DNA of 64,000 nt from Janthinobacterium sp. (GCA_025360045.1 JANYCY010000095.1:1-64000), one strand, 5' to 3'; numbered from the stretch's first letter, positions 53,369-62,749 are shown. The notes: generated from the letters alone by a model not told the origin. Program-made: numbers and translations.

Positions 53369-53720
53369 AACGCACCTTATCGATCAATTGTAAAATGGCT
53401 GCACAGAGTGCTCGCTCCGCATGCAGAAAAAGCAAGGCCGATATAGAAAAAAAGGAAACGCTTTCTGTTATCTATCAGCACCTTAGCCCCGCAGGCTCAG
53501 AGCAAGTCAATAAGAAACACGCAGTGCCTCTTATCCCTATGCGATAGGCTAAGCATAGACGCAACTTGTGCAGCGCAACAAGTCAAAATCTCATGAAAAG
53601 AAAGAAAAACGAAGAACAACAGGAATAAACATTTACACATTCCCAACTAAATCGGCCACTTAGCTGATCTTATCAGGAAGAATGAGGAAGGTATCCCAAG
53701 CCCAAAGGCTTGGGGAAGGC
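53369..53720. other. Intergenic region between the FabG-like and DUF3579 genes
   Basis: The 352-base gap holds a GAAA-CGC-TTTC half-palindrome near 53455 of unknown meaning and the GC-rich hairpin at 53694. No ORF or RNA gene was recognised. Confidence 0.45.
53694..53714. terminator. Hairpin downstream of the DUF3579 gene
   Basis: TCCCAAGCC and GGCTTGGGG pair around CAAA, 7 bases past the DUF3579 stop. There is no T-run on the minus strand, so it could be a weak terminator or a stabilising 3' hairpin. Confidence 0.45.
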
Positions 53721-54035
53721 TTACTCTGCTGGTTTATCCGCGTAATGCTCACTCAGCAAGGAGCGGCAATCAACAATGCGTAAATCATTGTCGCGGGCAA
53801 AGGTCATAAGGAATTCAAAGACACGCGGATCGATTTTTTCAAGCTGCTTATCAACCGCTACGCAACGAACATTGTCGTGCACCATCGGGCGAACAAAAGG
53901 AGCATAGGAAAGCTTCTGATCAACACCGAAAGTGCTTAGGATGCCAGACAAGCGATCAGCCCAGTCGCTGGGCCGAAATTCACGCCCATTACTGGTAATG
54001 CCCTGAATAATGATTTCGTATGGATTGCAGATCAT
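53721..54035 (-). CDS. DUF3579 family protein
   Basis: A 104-residue soluble protein with the DUF3579 pattern: IIQGITSNGREFRPSDWADRLSG and SYAPFVRPMVHDNVRCVAVDKQLEKIDPRVFEFLM. DUF3579 proteins occur mainly in Betaproteobacteria next to arginine-biosynthesis genes, as here (argF is divergent at 54369). Function is unknown. Confidence 0.92.
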   Translation of the reverse strand: MICNPYEIIIQGITSNGREFRPSDWADRLSGILSTFGVDQKLSYAPFVRPMVHDNVRCVAVDKQLEKIDPRVFEFLMTFARDNDLRIVDCRSLLSEHYADKPAE

Positions 54036-54368
54036 TTTAACAACAGCGTATTTAATGGTGGAATATCCATCAGATTATACCATCGCAGGCCAAACTGCTG
54101 CCTTAGAAATTCTCAAAGTTAACTAGATTTAATCCTGTACTTAAAACCATAAAGCACTGACAAAGCTTGCCAGCCGCCTGCAAACGGTTGAATAATGGTT
54201 ATTTTTTCTCAAAGTGGCTCACACCGTTTCAAAAATAAAGACTGCAAATCCAGCATGAAAAATGATGTGCACCATCGAAAGTCTGTAAGAAATTGTGCAG
54301 AACACTGTGGATCACAGCCTAGTGAGATTTATCTTTTTTGAAGCGGCAGCCCATTCGGACTGTTCCCT
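54036..54368. other. Divergent promoter region of argF and DUF3579
   Basis: The 333-base region must hold both promoters. TTGAATAATGGTTATTTT near 54190 faintly resembles an ArgR box, but not well enough to call. No ORF recognised. Confidence 0.4.
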
Positions 54369-55283
54369 ATGCGCCATTATCTGCAATTTACTGATTTCAC
54401 CCGCGAAGAATATGAATATCTATTCAAACGCGCCGCCATTCTTAAAGCCAAACTAGCCGCAGGCGAGCTTTATCAGCCGCTGATTGGCAAAGTTTTAGCC
54501 ATGATTTTTGAAAAATCATCGACCCGCACCCGTGTTTCTTTTGAAGCCGGTATGGCGCAATTCGGCGGCCATGCGATGTTTTTGCAATCTAAAGACACCC
54601 AGTTAGGCCGTGGCGAACCCATCGAAGATGTGGCGAAAGTCATTAGCCGCATGACTAATATCGTCATGGTTCGCACTTTTGAGCAAAGCATTGTTGAGCG
54701 CTTTGCTGATAATTCATTAGTGCCTGTGATTAACGGGCTGACCAATGAATATCATCCATGCCAAATTTTGGCCGATATTTTTACGTATATCGAAAAACAT
54801 GGCTCAATCGAAGGCAAGACCGTAGCTTGGATTGGCGATAGCAACAATATTTCCCGCACTTGGCTACAAGCGGCAAAAATATTCAACTTCAAGCTCAACC
54901 AAGCCTGCCCACGCGGCTATGAAATGACCGTTTTAGATGGCCAAAAATACGGCATCGAGCATTTCGAAACATTTTACGATCCGTATCAAGCCGCCCGAGA
55001 TGCCGACATTGTCACCACCGACGTTTGCACTTCGATGGGTTTTGAGCGTGAAACATTGCAACGCAGAAAAGACTTTTTGCACTATAAAGTCAGCGAAAAA
55101 GTGATGCTGCAAGCCAAGGCAAATGCCATGTTTATGCATTGCCTGCCAGCGCATCGCGGCGAAGAAGTCGATCCAGAAGTGATTGATGGCCCGCAATCTG
55201 TAGTTTGGGATGAGGCAGAAAATCGCATGCACACGCAAAAAGCAGTGATTGAATACCTATTACTCGGTAAAGTAGAGGATTAA
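54369..55283 (+). CDS. argF: Ornithine carbamoyltransferase
   Basis: The 304-residue enzyme has the carbamoyl-phosphate motif SSTRTRVSFE (about 51-60), the ornithine-site regions, and the C-terminal HCLPAHRGEEV. It makes citrulline from ornithine. Length is the family norm. The LysE gene and argG follow on the same strand. Confidence 0.97.
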   Translation: MRHYLQFTDFTREEYEYLFKRAAILKAKLAAGELYQPLIGKVLAMIFEKSSTRTRVSFEAGMAQFGGHAMFLQSKDTQLGRGEPIEDVAKVISRMTNIVMVRTFEQSIVERFADNSLVPVINGLTNEYHPCQILADIFTYIEKHGSIEGKTVAWIGDSNNISRTWLQAAKIFNFKLNQACPRGYEMTVLDGQKYGIEHFETFYDPYQAARDADIVTTDVCTSMGFERETLQRRKDFLHYKVSEKVMLQAKANAMFMHCLPAHRGEEVDPEVIDGPQSVVWDEAENRMHTQKAVIEYLLLGKVED

Positions 55284-55350
55284 GTGAGTTTACGCGCCCA
55301 AAATGGGCACAAACTGCTTATTTCTAGCCCCGGAATACAGGATTACCCAG

Positions 55351-55971
55351 ATGTTTGGCATTACCGATTTAAGCAGCTATTTACTCGGCACTATTTTTAT
55401 TATTTTATTACCGGGGCCTAATTCCATTTTTGCGCTCTCTGTTGCCGCCAAACAAGGCGTGCGCGCAGGCTATGCTGCTGCGGCAGGGATTGTGACGGGC
55501 GATCTTATTTTGATGCTATTAGCCAGCTTAGGTGTTGCCTCTATCATGCGCACGCATCCAGCCGCCTTTGATATGGTTCGCTACGCAGGTGCAGCGTATT
55601 TAGCTTGGATGGGTTTTAAAATGCTGTTTGCCAAACCTCAGGCAACAAGCAATACCCCGATTGAAGTGCCCTCTAGTCATATTTTTAAGCAGGCACTCTC
55701 AATTTCACTGGTTAATGTGAAAGCTATATTATTTTTTATGGCCTTCTTCCCCCAGTTTGTGGATCCGACTTATGATCGGATTCCATTGACGTTTGTAGTA
55801 CTTGGCATGATCGTACAAGCCGTAAGTTTGGCTTATCTGACCTTTTTAATTTTTGCTGGCGCTGGCCTTTCTCGGCGGCTAGCAGGCAAACAGTGGCTGG
55901 GCCGTTGGCTAGCACGCCTAACTGGTGTACTTTTCATCAGCTTTGGTGCGCGGCTTGCTCTTATTCACTAA
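55351..55971 (+). CDS. LysE/RhtB-type amino-acid exporter
   Basis: A 206-residue protein with six hydrophobic segments and the family N-terminus FIILLPGPNSIFALSVAAKQGVRAGYAAAAGIVTGD. It would export an amino acid such as leucine, threonine or a basic amino acid; its place between argF and argG suggests arginine or a related amino acid, by inference. The ATG at 55351 has AGGA upstream and removes 16 non-conserved residues of a longer open frame. Confidence 0.88.
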   Translation: MFGITDLSSYLLGTIFIILLPGPNSIFALSVAAKQGVRAGYAAAAGIVTGDLILMLLASLGVASIMRTHPAAFDMVRYAGAAYLAWMGFKMLFAKPQATSNTPIEVPSSHIFKQALSISLVNVKAILFFMAFFPQFVDPTYDRIPLTFVVLGMIVQAVSLAYLTFLIFAGAGLSRRLAGKQWLGRWLARLTGVLFISFGARLALIH

Positions 55972-56001
55972 TCCTTGCCTTTCTCCCTTCTTGGAGTTCT
56001 C

Positions 56002-57216
56002 ATGTCTGATGTAAAAAAAGCGGTTCTTGCCTACTCCGGTGGCCTCGATACCTCGGTAATTCTGAAGTGGTTGCAAGATACATATCAATGCGAAGTGGTG
56101 ACATTTACCGCAGACCTGGGCCAAGGTGAAGAACTTGAGCCTGCCCGCCAAAAAGCGGTGCAATTTGGCATTAAGCCAGAAAATATTTTTATTGATGATT
56201 TGCGCGAAGAATTTGTGCGTGATTTTGTATTTCCCATGTTCCGCGCAAACACGGTTTACGAAGGTGAATACCTGCTGGGCACATCCATTGCTCGCCCACT
56301 GATTGCCAAGCGTCAAATTGAGATTGCCAATTTAACCGGTGCAGATGCCGTTAGCCACGGCGCAACTGGCAAGGGCAACGATCAAGTTCGCTTCGAGCTA
56401 GGCTATTACGCCCTGCGCCCGGACATCAAAGTGATTGCACCATGGCGTGAATGGGATTTAAACAGCCGCGAAAAACTGCTGGATTACGCCGAAAAACACG
56501 GCATGGATATCGCGAAGAAAAAGAACGGCGGCAGCCCTTACTCGATGGATGCCAATCTATTGCATATCTCTTACGAAGGCCAAGTACTGGAAAACCCAGC
56601 AGCCGAGCCAGAAGAAGATATGTGGCTGTGGTCGGTTAGCCCAGAACAAGCGCCAGATGCTGCTGAGTATGTAGAGCTTGAATACGAGCAAGGCGATATC
56701 GTCGGCATTAACGGCGTAAAAATGAGCCCAGCTACCGTTTTAGCCACGCTGAATAAGCTCGGTGGCAAGCACGGCATTGGCCGTCTTGATCTGGTCGAAA
56801 ACCGCTTTGTAGGCATGAAGAGCCGTGGCTGCTACGAAACCCCAGGTGGCACGATTATGCTCAAGGCGCACCGCGCCATTGAATCCATCTGCCTCGATCG
56901 CGAAGTCGCTCACCTTAAAGACGAGCTAATGCCTAAATACGCCAGCCTGATTTACAACGGCTACTGGTGGGCTCCAGAGCGCCTCATGCTGCAAAGCATG
57001 ATTGATGCAAGCCAAGCCCATGTAAATGGCTGGGTACGCGTCAAGCTCTACAAAGGTAATGTTATTGTGGTGGGACGTGATTCTAAAGAATCGCTATTTG
57101 ATGCCAACATTGCCACCTTTGAAGACGACGGTGGGGCTTATAATCAAGCGGATGCAGCAGGCTTTATTAAACTGAATGCACTGCGCATGCGAATTGCCGC
57201 TAAATTACGCAAGTAA
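56002..57216 (+). CDS. argG: Argininosuccinate synthase
   Basis: The 404-residue enzyme has the ATP-binding AYSGGLDTS (about 10-18), the aspartate/citrulline loop [14 protein letters not shown], and [10 protein letters not shown] near the end. It joins citrulline and aspartate to argininosuccinate. GGAG precedes the ATG at 56002; a longer open frame to 55975 is rejected. It follows argF and the exporter. Confidence 0.97.
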   Translation: MSDVKKAVLAYSGGLDTSVILKWLQDTYQCEVVTFTADLGQGEELEPARQKAVQFGIKPENIFIDDLREEFVRDFVFPMFRANTVYEGEYLLGTSIARPLIAKRQIEIANLTGADAVSHGATGKGNDQVRFELGYYALRPDIKVIAPWREWDLNSREKLLDYAEKHGMDIAKKKNGGSPYSMDANLLHISYEGQVLENPAAEPEEDMWLWSVSPEQAPDAAEYVELEYEQGDIVGINGVKMSPATVLATLNKLGGKHGIGRLDLVENRFVGMKSRGCYETPGGTIMLKAHRAIESICLDREVAHLKDELMPKYASLIYNGYWWAPERLMLQSMIDASQAHVNGWVRVKLYKGNVIVVGRDSKESLFDANIATFEDDGGAYNQADAAGFIKLNALRMRIAAKLRK

Positions 57217-57227
57217 GCTTATCGTTA

Positions 57228-57430
57228 TTTGACAAAGCCGGCTTGCAGCCTGTCGGACTTAGGCAGTCAAAGCGAAAAATCGCATGGTCGAGAACAGATT
57301 TTGCCGGATTTGCAGCGCCAATAACGTGTTATTGGTCAAAAATACGGTGAAATATGGGCCGATCAGGTGATTTTGCAGCTGACTGATACTAAGTCCGACA
57401 GGCTGCTCACAGCCGGCTTTGTTCGTCAAA
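57228..57430. repeat. MITE-like element with inverted ends
   Basis: About 203 bases with imperfect terminal inverted repeats of roughly 35-40 bases: the left end (57228-57262) includes AAAGCCGGC, then CAGCCTGTCGGACTTAG; the right end is its complement with a small insertion. No ORF inside. Its right end provides part of the AAAGG ribosome site of the DUF2788 gene. Confidence 0.72.
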
Positions 57431-57440
57431 GGAAACCATC

Positions 57441-57662
57441 ATGCTTGAGGCGCTTAAAAATATGTCAGAGGAAACATTCACCACCCTATCGGTGTCTATC
57501 CTCTGCACCGGCCTCATCATCTATATGGGCTTTATCATTTATCGATTAGCAGCGGATTCTAAAGCGGGGAAATACGGCTCCTTAGTTTTATTTTTTACAC
57601 TAGGATTCGGCGTATTCGGCTTTATTATTAAAACCGTGCTAACCGAAATCATTCAAAAATAA
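57441..57662 (+). CDS. DUF2788 family membrane protein
   Basis: The 73-residue protein has two hydrophobic helices (about 15-33 and 48-66) and the family end FGFIIKTVLTEIIQK. DUF2788 proteins are small inner-membrane proteins of unknown function in Beta- and Gammaproteobacteria. AAAGG lies 8 bases before the ATG, at the end of the MITE-like element. Confidence 0.85.
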   Translation: MLEALKNMSEETFTTLSVSILCTGLIIYMGFIIYRLAADSKAGKYGSLVLFFTLGFGVFGFIIKTVLTEIIQK

Positions 57663-57674
57663 AGAGAATTCTCT

Positions 57675-57986
57675 ATGTCACAATTTGATAATGTATCGGT
57701 ACTTAAGCAGGGCAATGTTTATTTCGATGGCCTATGCGTATCACACACCCTTATTTTAGCCAGCGGCGAAAAGAAAACAGTGGGTGTTATTTTGCCATCA
57801 ACGCTGACATTTAATACTGGCGCAGCAGAAATCATGGAAATCGTCGCTGGCCTTTGCCATGTAAAACTGGCCGGTGAATCTGAGGCCACCCCCTATACTG
57901 CAGGTCAAAGCTTTAATGTGCCAGCTAACTCTAGCTTTAGCATTGAAACACTAGCAACACTGCATTACGTTTGTCATTTTGCATAA
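57675..57986 (+). CDS. ppnP: Pyrimidine/purine nucleoside phosphorylase (PpnP)
   Basis: A 103-residue cupin-fold protein matching PpnP/DUF1255: FDNVSVLKQGNVYFDGLCVSHTL, ILPSTLTFNT, EIMEIVAG and GQSFNVPANSSFSIE. It phosphorolyses several nucleosides. It is a few residues longer than E. coli PpnP. A 12-base palindrome AGAGAATTCTCT directly precedes the ATG. Confidence 0.92.
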   Translation: MSQFDNVSVLKQGNVYFDGLCVSHTLILASGEKKTVGVILPSTLTFNTGAAEIMEIVAGLCHVKLAGESEATPYTAGQSFNVPANSSFSIETLATLHYVCHFA

Positions 57987-58034
57987 AGCAAACTGAAATA
58001 GATTTAATTCACTACTTACAAAAAGGAGAAGCCC

Positions 58035-58529
58035 GTGCCTTCTTTCGATATTAGCTCCGAACTGGATATGGTTGCTCTCAAAAATGCCATTGACGCGGTT
58101 GATCGCGTCATCAATAACCGCTTTGATTTTAAAGGCACTAGCGCCAAAGTTGATCTAAACGAAAAAGATGAAACCATTACCCTGCATGGTGATTCCAACG
58201 CGCAACTGGATCAAATTAAAGATATTTTATTTCCAGCCTTAGAGAAAAAAGAAGCCGACAGCAGCAAACGCTTAGAAAGTGGCGAAGTGCAAAAAATATC
58301 TGGCAACAAAGTAAAGCTAGAAATGAAAATCAAGGCGGGGATTGATCAAGATTTAGCCAAAAAAATCATCAAGCTGATTAAAGATGAAAAATTGAAAGTA
58401 CAAACTGCAATTCAAGGCGACACCGTACGTGTAACGGGCGCTAAGCGAGATATTTTGCAAGAAGTCATCGCACTCATGCGTAAATCAATTACCGACTTCC
58501 CATTGCAATATCAAAATTTCCGCGACTAA
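58035..58529 (+). CDS. yajQ: YajQ family cyclic-di-GMP-binding / RNA-binding protein
   Basis: The 164-residue protein matches YajQ: PSFDISSELDMVALKNAIDAVDRVINNRFDFKGTSA, then the C-terminal QAIALMRKSITDFPLQYQNFRD-like ending. YajQ proteins bind c-di-GMP and act with regulators in some gammaproteobacteria. The GTG start at 58035 has AAGGAG 6 bases upstream. The diguanylate cyclase gene follows 40 bases later. Confidence 0.94.
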   Translation: MPSFDISSELDMVALKNAIDAVDRVINNRFDFKGTSAKVDLNEKDETITLHGDSNAQLDQIKDILFPALEKKEADSSKRLESGEVQKISGNKVKLEMKIKAGIDQDLAKKIIKLIKDEKLKVQTAIQGDTVRVTGAKRDILQEVIALMRKSITDFPLQYQNFRD

Positions 58530-58542
58530 TAATTAAGGATTA

Positions 58543-58564
58543 GGGCGGCAGATTATTGCCGCCC
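58543..58564 (+). promoter_or_regulatory. Hairpin between yajQ and the cyclase start codon
   Basis: GGGCGGCA and TTGCCGCCC pair around GATTA. It ends 5 bases before the ATG at 58570. The only Shine-Dalgarno-like sequence (AAGGA at 58534-58538) lies upstream of it, so the hairpin may bring it near the ATG or mask the start. Confidence 0.5.
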
Positions 58565-58569
58565 ACACC

Positions 58570-60414
58570 ATGAACTGGACTACTCGCCAATCTGCTTTTA
58601 TCACCCTGCTTGCCATGCTATTTGGCCTAGGGATGATTTTTATTCTAGCTTATCAAGTGAATAGCTCTTATAAAGTTGAAATACAGCGCGCTCGCTTGAG
58701 CGCTGCCCAGCAATCTAGTGAAGTCGCCCACAAAATCAGTGGTGCATTAAGAGAAATAGACATCGTCCTTAAAGATTTAAGCGATCGAATTAGCCCTCAA
58801 GACCTTCTCAATGCAGAGCAAGGCCATAGCCGCAATGCAGAATTACAAAATATTTTATTAGATAAACTACTTCAAATTCATCAAGCGGACAATATCGTCC
58901 TGGTAAGTAGCGATAGCAGCATCACCCATCGCGCACTAGATACGCCAGGCCATGGGCAATTAATGGACGATGCTTATTTTCAGCTCATTCGTAATAATCG
59001 TTACCAAGAACGTATTTACACTCGCCTCGCCAGTCACAGCCAAAATACAGGAATTGTTGTGGCTAGACGGGTTGAATCACTCACCGCCGAATTTTCTGGG
59101 CTTATTGTCGCCAATATCACTCACAATTATTTAGATGAGTTATTAAGTGAACTCCATTTGGGAAAGCACGGCAGCGTGCAACTCATTGATCAACATAAAA
59201 ACATACTTGCGAAATATCCACCCAATGCACTCACTTTACCAATCAATGAGGCAACGCTCAAAAATCTAATCGCAGGCAAAGAAAGTAAAATATTACTTAA
59301 CCATACCGAGCCCACACAGAGCATCAGCAGCTACCATTTAATAAAAGATACCTCTTTTATTGTGATTGTGAATGCCTCATCTGACGATTATTTATTGCTT
59401 TGGCGAAATAACACCCTGTATTACTTACTAGGCGGTGGCACGCTACTGATTATGGCTTTGCTAATGTGTTATTTCTTTTGGCGATCACATCGTTTAACTC
59501 AAAATCTGCATAAAAAAGAAAAACACTTAAATGCAAGCGAGGCACGTTTCAGGCAAATGATTGAAACCAGTCCTGTGGCCATTGTGCTCGCCCGCATGCC
59601 GGATTACTTTATTACCTATATCAATCATCAGGCGGCAGAGTTATTCGATCAAACGCAAGCAGGAGCCTTATCGCAACGCGTTTTTGAATTATATAAATCT
59701 AAGCCCAATTTTATAGATCAGCTTAACAAAATCCAAGCAGGGGAAGATCAGCATAATATTGAAGTGATACTACAACGCAAAAATGGCCAGCCTTTCTGGG
59801 GAAGCCTTTCCATGTCAATCAGTGAAACATCCCAAGCCACTACGCTAATGATTGGGATTAGTGATATCACCACAAAAAAACAATTAGAAGCTGATCTACA
59901 GCACCGTGCCACAATTGATAGCTTATCAGGGTTATTTAATCGCGCTTATTTTACCGAGCGGGCCAATCATGAAATTGCGCGAGCCAAACGAAATCAACAA
60001 CCCTTATTAGTTATCATGCTTGATATCGATCACTTCAAGCGTATCAATGATAATTGGGGGCATGATATAGGGGATAAAGCGATTCAAAGTTTGTCCGAGC
60101 TTTGCCGCTCTACATTGCGGGATATTGATATTATTGGCCGTATTGGCGGTGAAGAATTTGCTATTTTATTACCAGAGACTGACTTAGAAACAGGATTCCC
60201 TGTTGCAGAGCGCTTAAGACAACGTATTGAGGCGCAGCGTATTGCATTAGCCAATCAACAAACATTGCAGTTTACTGCCAGTATTGGACTCAGCATACTC
60301 TCCGCTGATGATCAAAAAATTGATCAAATTCTTAAGCGTGCAGATTTAGCACTTTATCAAGCAAAGAATGAAGGCAGAAATCAAACCGTAATTTACAGCA
60401 AGAAAACAGCGTAA
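58570..60414 (+). CDS. Membrane diguanylate cyclase (sensor-PAS-GGEEF)
   Basis: The 614-residue protein has a membrane helix near 10-29, a large periplasmic sensor (about 35-280, Cache-like), a second helix near 285-305, a PAS domain (about 325-440; FRQMIETSPVAIVLARMPDYFITYINHQA) and a C-terminal GGDEF domain. GRIGGEEF is intact, and RDID five residues upstream fits the RxxD inhibitory site, so product feedback is likely. It makes c-di-GMP in response to an outside signal. Position after yajQ, which binds c-di-GMP, is suggestive. Confidence 0.93.
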   Translation: MNWTTRQSAFITLLAMLFGLGMIFILAYQVNSSYKVEIQRARLSAAQQSSEVAHKISGALREIDIVLKDLSDRISPQDLLNAEQGHSRNAELQNILLDKLLQIHQADNIVLVSSDSSITHRALDTPGHGQLMDDAYFQLIRNNRYQERIYTRLASHSQNTGIVVARRVESLTAEFSGLIVANITHNYLDELLSELHLGKHGSVQLIDQHKNILAKYPPNALTLPINEATLKNLIAGKESKILLNHTEPTQSISSYHLIKDTSFIVIVNASSDDYLLLWRNNTLYYLLGGGTLLIMALLMCYFFWRSHRLTQNLHKKEKHLNASEARFRQMIETSPVAIVLARMPDYFITYINHQAAELFDQTQAGALSQRVFELYKSKPNFIDQLNKIQAGEDQHNIEVILQRKNGQPFWGSLSMSISETSQATTLMIGISDITTKKQLEADLQHRATIDSLSGLFNRAYFTERANHEIARAKRNQQPLLVIMLDIDHFKRINDNWGHDIGDKAIQSLSELCRSTLRDIDIIGRIGGEEFAILLPETDLETGFPVAERLRQRIEAQRIALANQQTLQFTASIGLSILSADDQKIDQILKRADLALYQAKNEGRNQTVIYSKKTA

Positions 60415-60513
60415 GAAAAAACGAATGATATAGACATACAAATTTGATATGCGTCAACACCCTCCAGACCGATTTGCTTTTATATAGCGATATATACAGA
60501 GATGGAGGTCATC

Positions 60514-60684
60514 ATGGAAAATACACCACTACAAGCGCTGTTTACTACTGATATCGGCCTATTAAGCCTATTCACCATTTGCTTTATTTTAGGGATGGCA
60601 CTCTATATTTTTTTCTATGTACGTCGCAAAGTAACTGAAGATACTGCCGCACACCGAAAAGATCTAGCAACAAAAAGACAATAA
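60514..60684 (+). CDS. DUF3149 family small membrane protein
   Basis: The 56-residue protein has one hydrophobic helix (about 18-37) with the DUF3149-type start LQALFTTDIGLLSLFTICFI and a charged tail (KVTEDTAAHRKDLATKRQ). Function unknown. GGAGG lies 5 bases before the ATG at 60514, so the upstream ATG at 60502 is not used. Confidence 0.75.
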   Translation: MENTPLQALFTTDIGLLSLFTICFILGMALYIFFYVRRKVTEDTAAHRKDLATKRQ

Positions 60685-60710
60685 ATCAGCATAAAAACCA
60701 TGTGCACATT

Positions 60711-60747
60711 AAAAAAAGGATCGCTTATCAATAAAGCGATCCTTTTT
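60711..60747. terminator. Bidirectional rho-independent terminator
   Basis: AAAAAAGGATCGCTT and AAGCGATCCTTTTTT form a long stem. It serves the DUF3149 gene (+) and may also end the convergent glycosyltransferase gene (-). Confidence 0.88.
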
Positions 60748-60749
60748 TA

Positions 60750-62375
60750 TTATTGCACTGTAATCAACGCAAAGGATTCTTTGCGCTCCCCTGCACGATT
60801 ACCCCGCCATAACACCGTACTCCCCAATGGCTCGCCACCAATGGTCATTCGCAAAGGGCAAGCTTGCGCCTTGCTTCCTTGTTGCAGCGCAATCCCCGCA
60901 AAATACTCAAATGATGCGAGAGGCGCTGAGGGGATATTTCGCCCATCAATGCACCCCTTCTGCGCCTGCATTACATCACGCAAAGAATAAGAAACCGCAC
61001 GATAACTTTTCTGCGCATCCAGCCAAGGCTGCCAGAGACTAATAAGCACGCCCCAAATCAAAGTCACACCACATGCCCAATTTGTTACTGCTAAACGTCC
61101 TGGTGGGCGTTTACGTGCAATGACAAAGCACCAAATAATAGTCAGACCCAGTGCAAAGACAACTCCCACCCCTTTCCATTGGCCTTGATAAGCAGGGCTA
61201 GCCTCCTGCAAAGCTCTCGCTATGCCCATTGGTACGCCGAGATGCACCGCCAGCCAACCCAGCCATAACAATCCAGTGAATAGGCCAAACGTCATTAGGC
61301 CAAACCAGTTCAGCGCCTGAGCCGCGCCACGGCGCAAATCATCCACCCCGCTAGCGGCCAAAATAGACAGGGGCAATAACACAATCAAAGCATGAGATTC
61401 CCGCGCATCTCCCGCCATCACAAACCAAAGCACATGCAGAAGCAGTAACACGCTAGGCAAAAGCATTTTAGGCTGAATCAGCTGATGGCGATTCGCCCAT
61501 AAGCCCCATATCGCAAGAGGTAAAGCGGGCCACGCAAACCACAGCACAATCGAGGAAAAAAACCCAAAAGCATGAAAAGCCTTAAAATCAGCTACCCCAC
61601 CAAAAGGCCCAAACGCATACTGATTAATCCATAAATCAAAGACCGGCCGAGCATGCTGATAAAGATCGATAGGCCAGATTGCGCTCAGTGGAACGGCAAT
61701 GACCACGGCAGATAATAAACTCACACCATAGGAGGTATTTCTCCAAGGCTTAAATAGAAATAGCAGCACAGCCGATGTCAGCGCCAAAACAAATTCAGCC
61801 CAATTTCCACCTAAAAGCAGCAACAGCCATGCCAAACCCAGCAGCAAGCCTGCACGTAATGGCTGGCGTAAAGCATAAGCTAAAGCATAAATATGCCAAG
61901 CAAAGCCAGCCAAGACCAAAACTTGTGGGGATAGATGGTGGCCCCAAATAATCAAACCAATGCAGCCAATCAAGGTAATCACAGCCACGCGGCCATAGCG
62001 ACGACCATATAACTCGCGCCCTGCTAGCCCCAGCCCCCACAAGGCGAGCGCCATCCAAATACCAGTCGTTAAGCGGGCCGCATCATGCACTGCCATACCG
62101 AGCTTTTGCAGAGGCCACGCAAAAAGTGCCGCGCTCCAATAATATAAAGGTGCGTGTTCTAAATAAGGTTGGCCTGCAAACTGCGGCACCGACCAATAAG
62201 CTCCTTGCATAAACTGCTTGATTACCGCCGCCGTTTCCACCTCGTCCGGCTTCCATGGATCATGGCCAATCAAGCCTGGCAATAACCAAACCAAACAAAG
62301 CAGCAGCAACAGCCAAGGTTTTTCTGTACCAGCAGGCAGCGGCTCGCGCTCAAGAGGAGGAATATAAGTCAACAT
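60750..62375 (-). CDS. ArnT/GT39-like membrane glycosyltransferase
   Basis: About 541 residues with ten or more membrane segments. The luminal motif HDPWKPDEVETAAVIKQFMQGAYWSVPQFAGQPYLEHAPLYYW resembles the acidic loop of ArnT/PMT-type GT-C glycosyltransferases (Asp-Glu followed by an E-H/K-P-P-L-like motif). It probably moves a sugar from a lipid carrier to a lipid or protein at the periplasmic face. The ATG at 62375 is chosen; the TTG at 62405 has no ribosome site. Exact donor and acceptor unknown. Confidence 0.85.
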   Translation of the reverse strand: MLTYIPPLEREPLPAGTEKPWLLLLLCLVWLLPGLIGHDPWKPDEVETAAVIKQFMQGAYWSVPQFAGQPYLEHAPLYYWSAALFAWPLQKLGMAVHDAARLTTGIWMALALWGLGLAGRELYGRRYGRVAVITLIGCIGLIIWGHHLSPQVLVLAGFAWHIYALAYALRQPLRAGLLLGLAWLLLLLGGNWAEFVLALTSAVLLFLFKPWRNTSYGVSLLSAVVIAVPLSAIWPIDLYQHARPVFDLWINQYAFGPFGGVADFKAFHAFGFFSSIVLWFAWPALPLAIWGLWANRHQLIQPKMLLPSVLLLLHVLWFVMAGDARESHALIVLLPLSILAASGVDDLRRGAAQALNWFGLMTFGLFTGLLWLGWLAVHLGVPMGIARALQEASPAYQGQWKGVGVVFALGLTIIWCFVIARKRPPGRLAVTNWACGVTLIWGVLISLWQPWLDAQKSYRAVSYSLRDVMQAQKGCIDGRNIPSAPLASFEYFAGIALQQGSKAQACPLRMTIGGEPLGSTVLWRGNRAGERKESFALITVQ

Positions 62376-62444
62376 GGTATTTACCCAAGACCAGCAGGAA
62401 TCCAATAAATATTATTGAATTTTTGAAGACAATATTTAAATGCA

Positions 62445-62472
62445 AAAAAGGCAGCGCGCGGCTGCCTTTTTC
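62445..62472 (-). terminator. Rho-independent terminator of rpmE2
   Basis: On the minus strand AAAAAGGCAGC pairs with GCTGCCTTTTTT over a short GC loop, followed by T-run. It lies 20 bases past the rpmE2 stop. Confidence 0.85.
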
Positions 62473-62491
62473 AGATACTGCGCAGGAACAA

Positions 62492-62749
62492 TTATTCCTT
62501 GCTGCCGTACATGCTGTATTTCTGACGGAACTTGTCGATACGACCAGCAGTGTCCACGATCTTCTGTTTGCCGGTGTAGAATGGGTGCGATTCCGAAGAA
62601 ATATCCAGCTTAACAAGCGGGTACTCTTTACCGTCAGTCCAAACGATAGTTTGTTTAGCGGTCAGAGTAGAACGGCTCATAAATTTGAAATCAGCCGCTG
62701 TGTCATGAAATACAACGTCTTTATATTCTGGGTGAATACCATCTTTCAT
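62492..62749 (-). CDS. rpmE2: Large ribosomal subunit protein bL31 type B
   Basis: The 85-residue protein starts [15 protein letters not shown] and has [27 protein letters not shown], the type-B L31 pattern. It lacks the CxxC zinc ligands of type-A L31, so it is the zinc-independent form. GGGAAG precedes the ATG at 62749; the longer open frame is not used. rho lies directly upstream on the same strand. Confidence 0.93.
   Translation of the reverse strand: MKDGIHPEYKDVVFHDTAADFKFMSRSTLTAKQTIVWTDGKEYPLVKLDISSESHPFYTGKQKIVDTAGRIDKFRQKYSMYGSKE

Noticed and set aside
53445-53475. LacI-family-type operator near 53455
   Set aside because: GAAA-CGC-TTTC is only 4+4 symmetric and has no partner regulator nearby.
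54170-54215. ArgR box upstream of argF
   Set aside because: TTGAATAATGGTTATTTT matches only part of the consensus and no second box is present.
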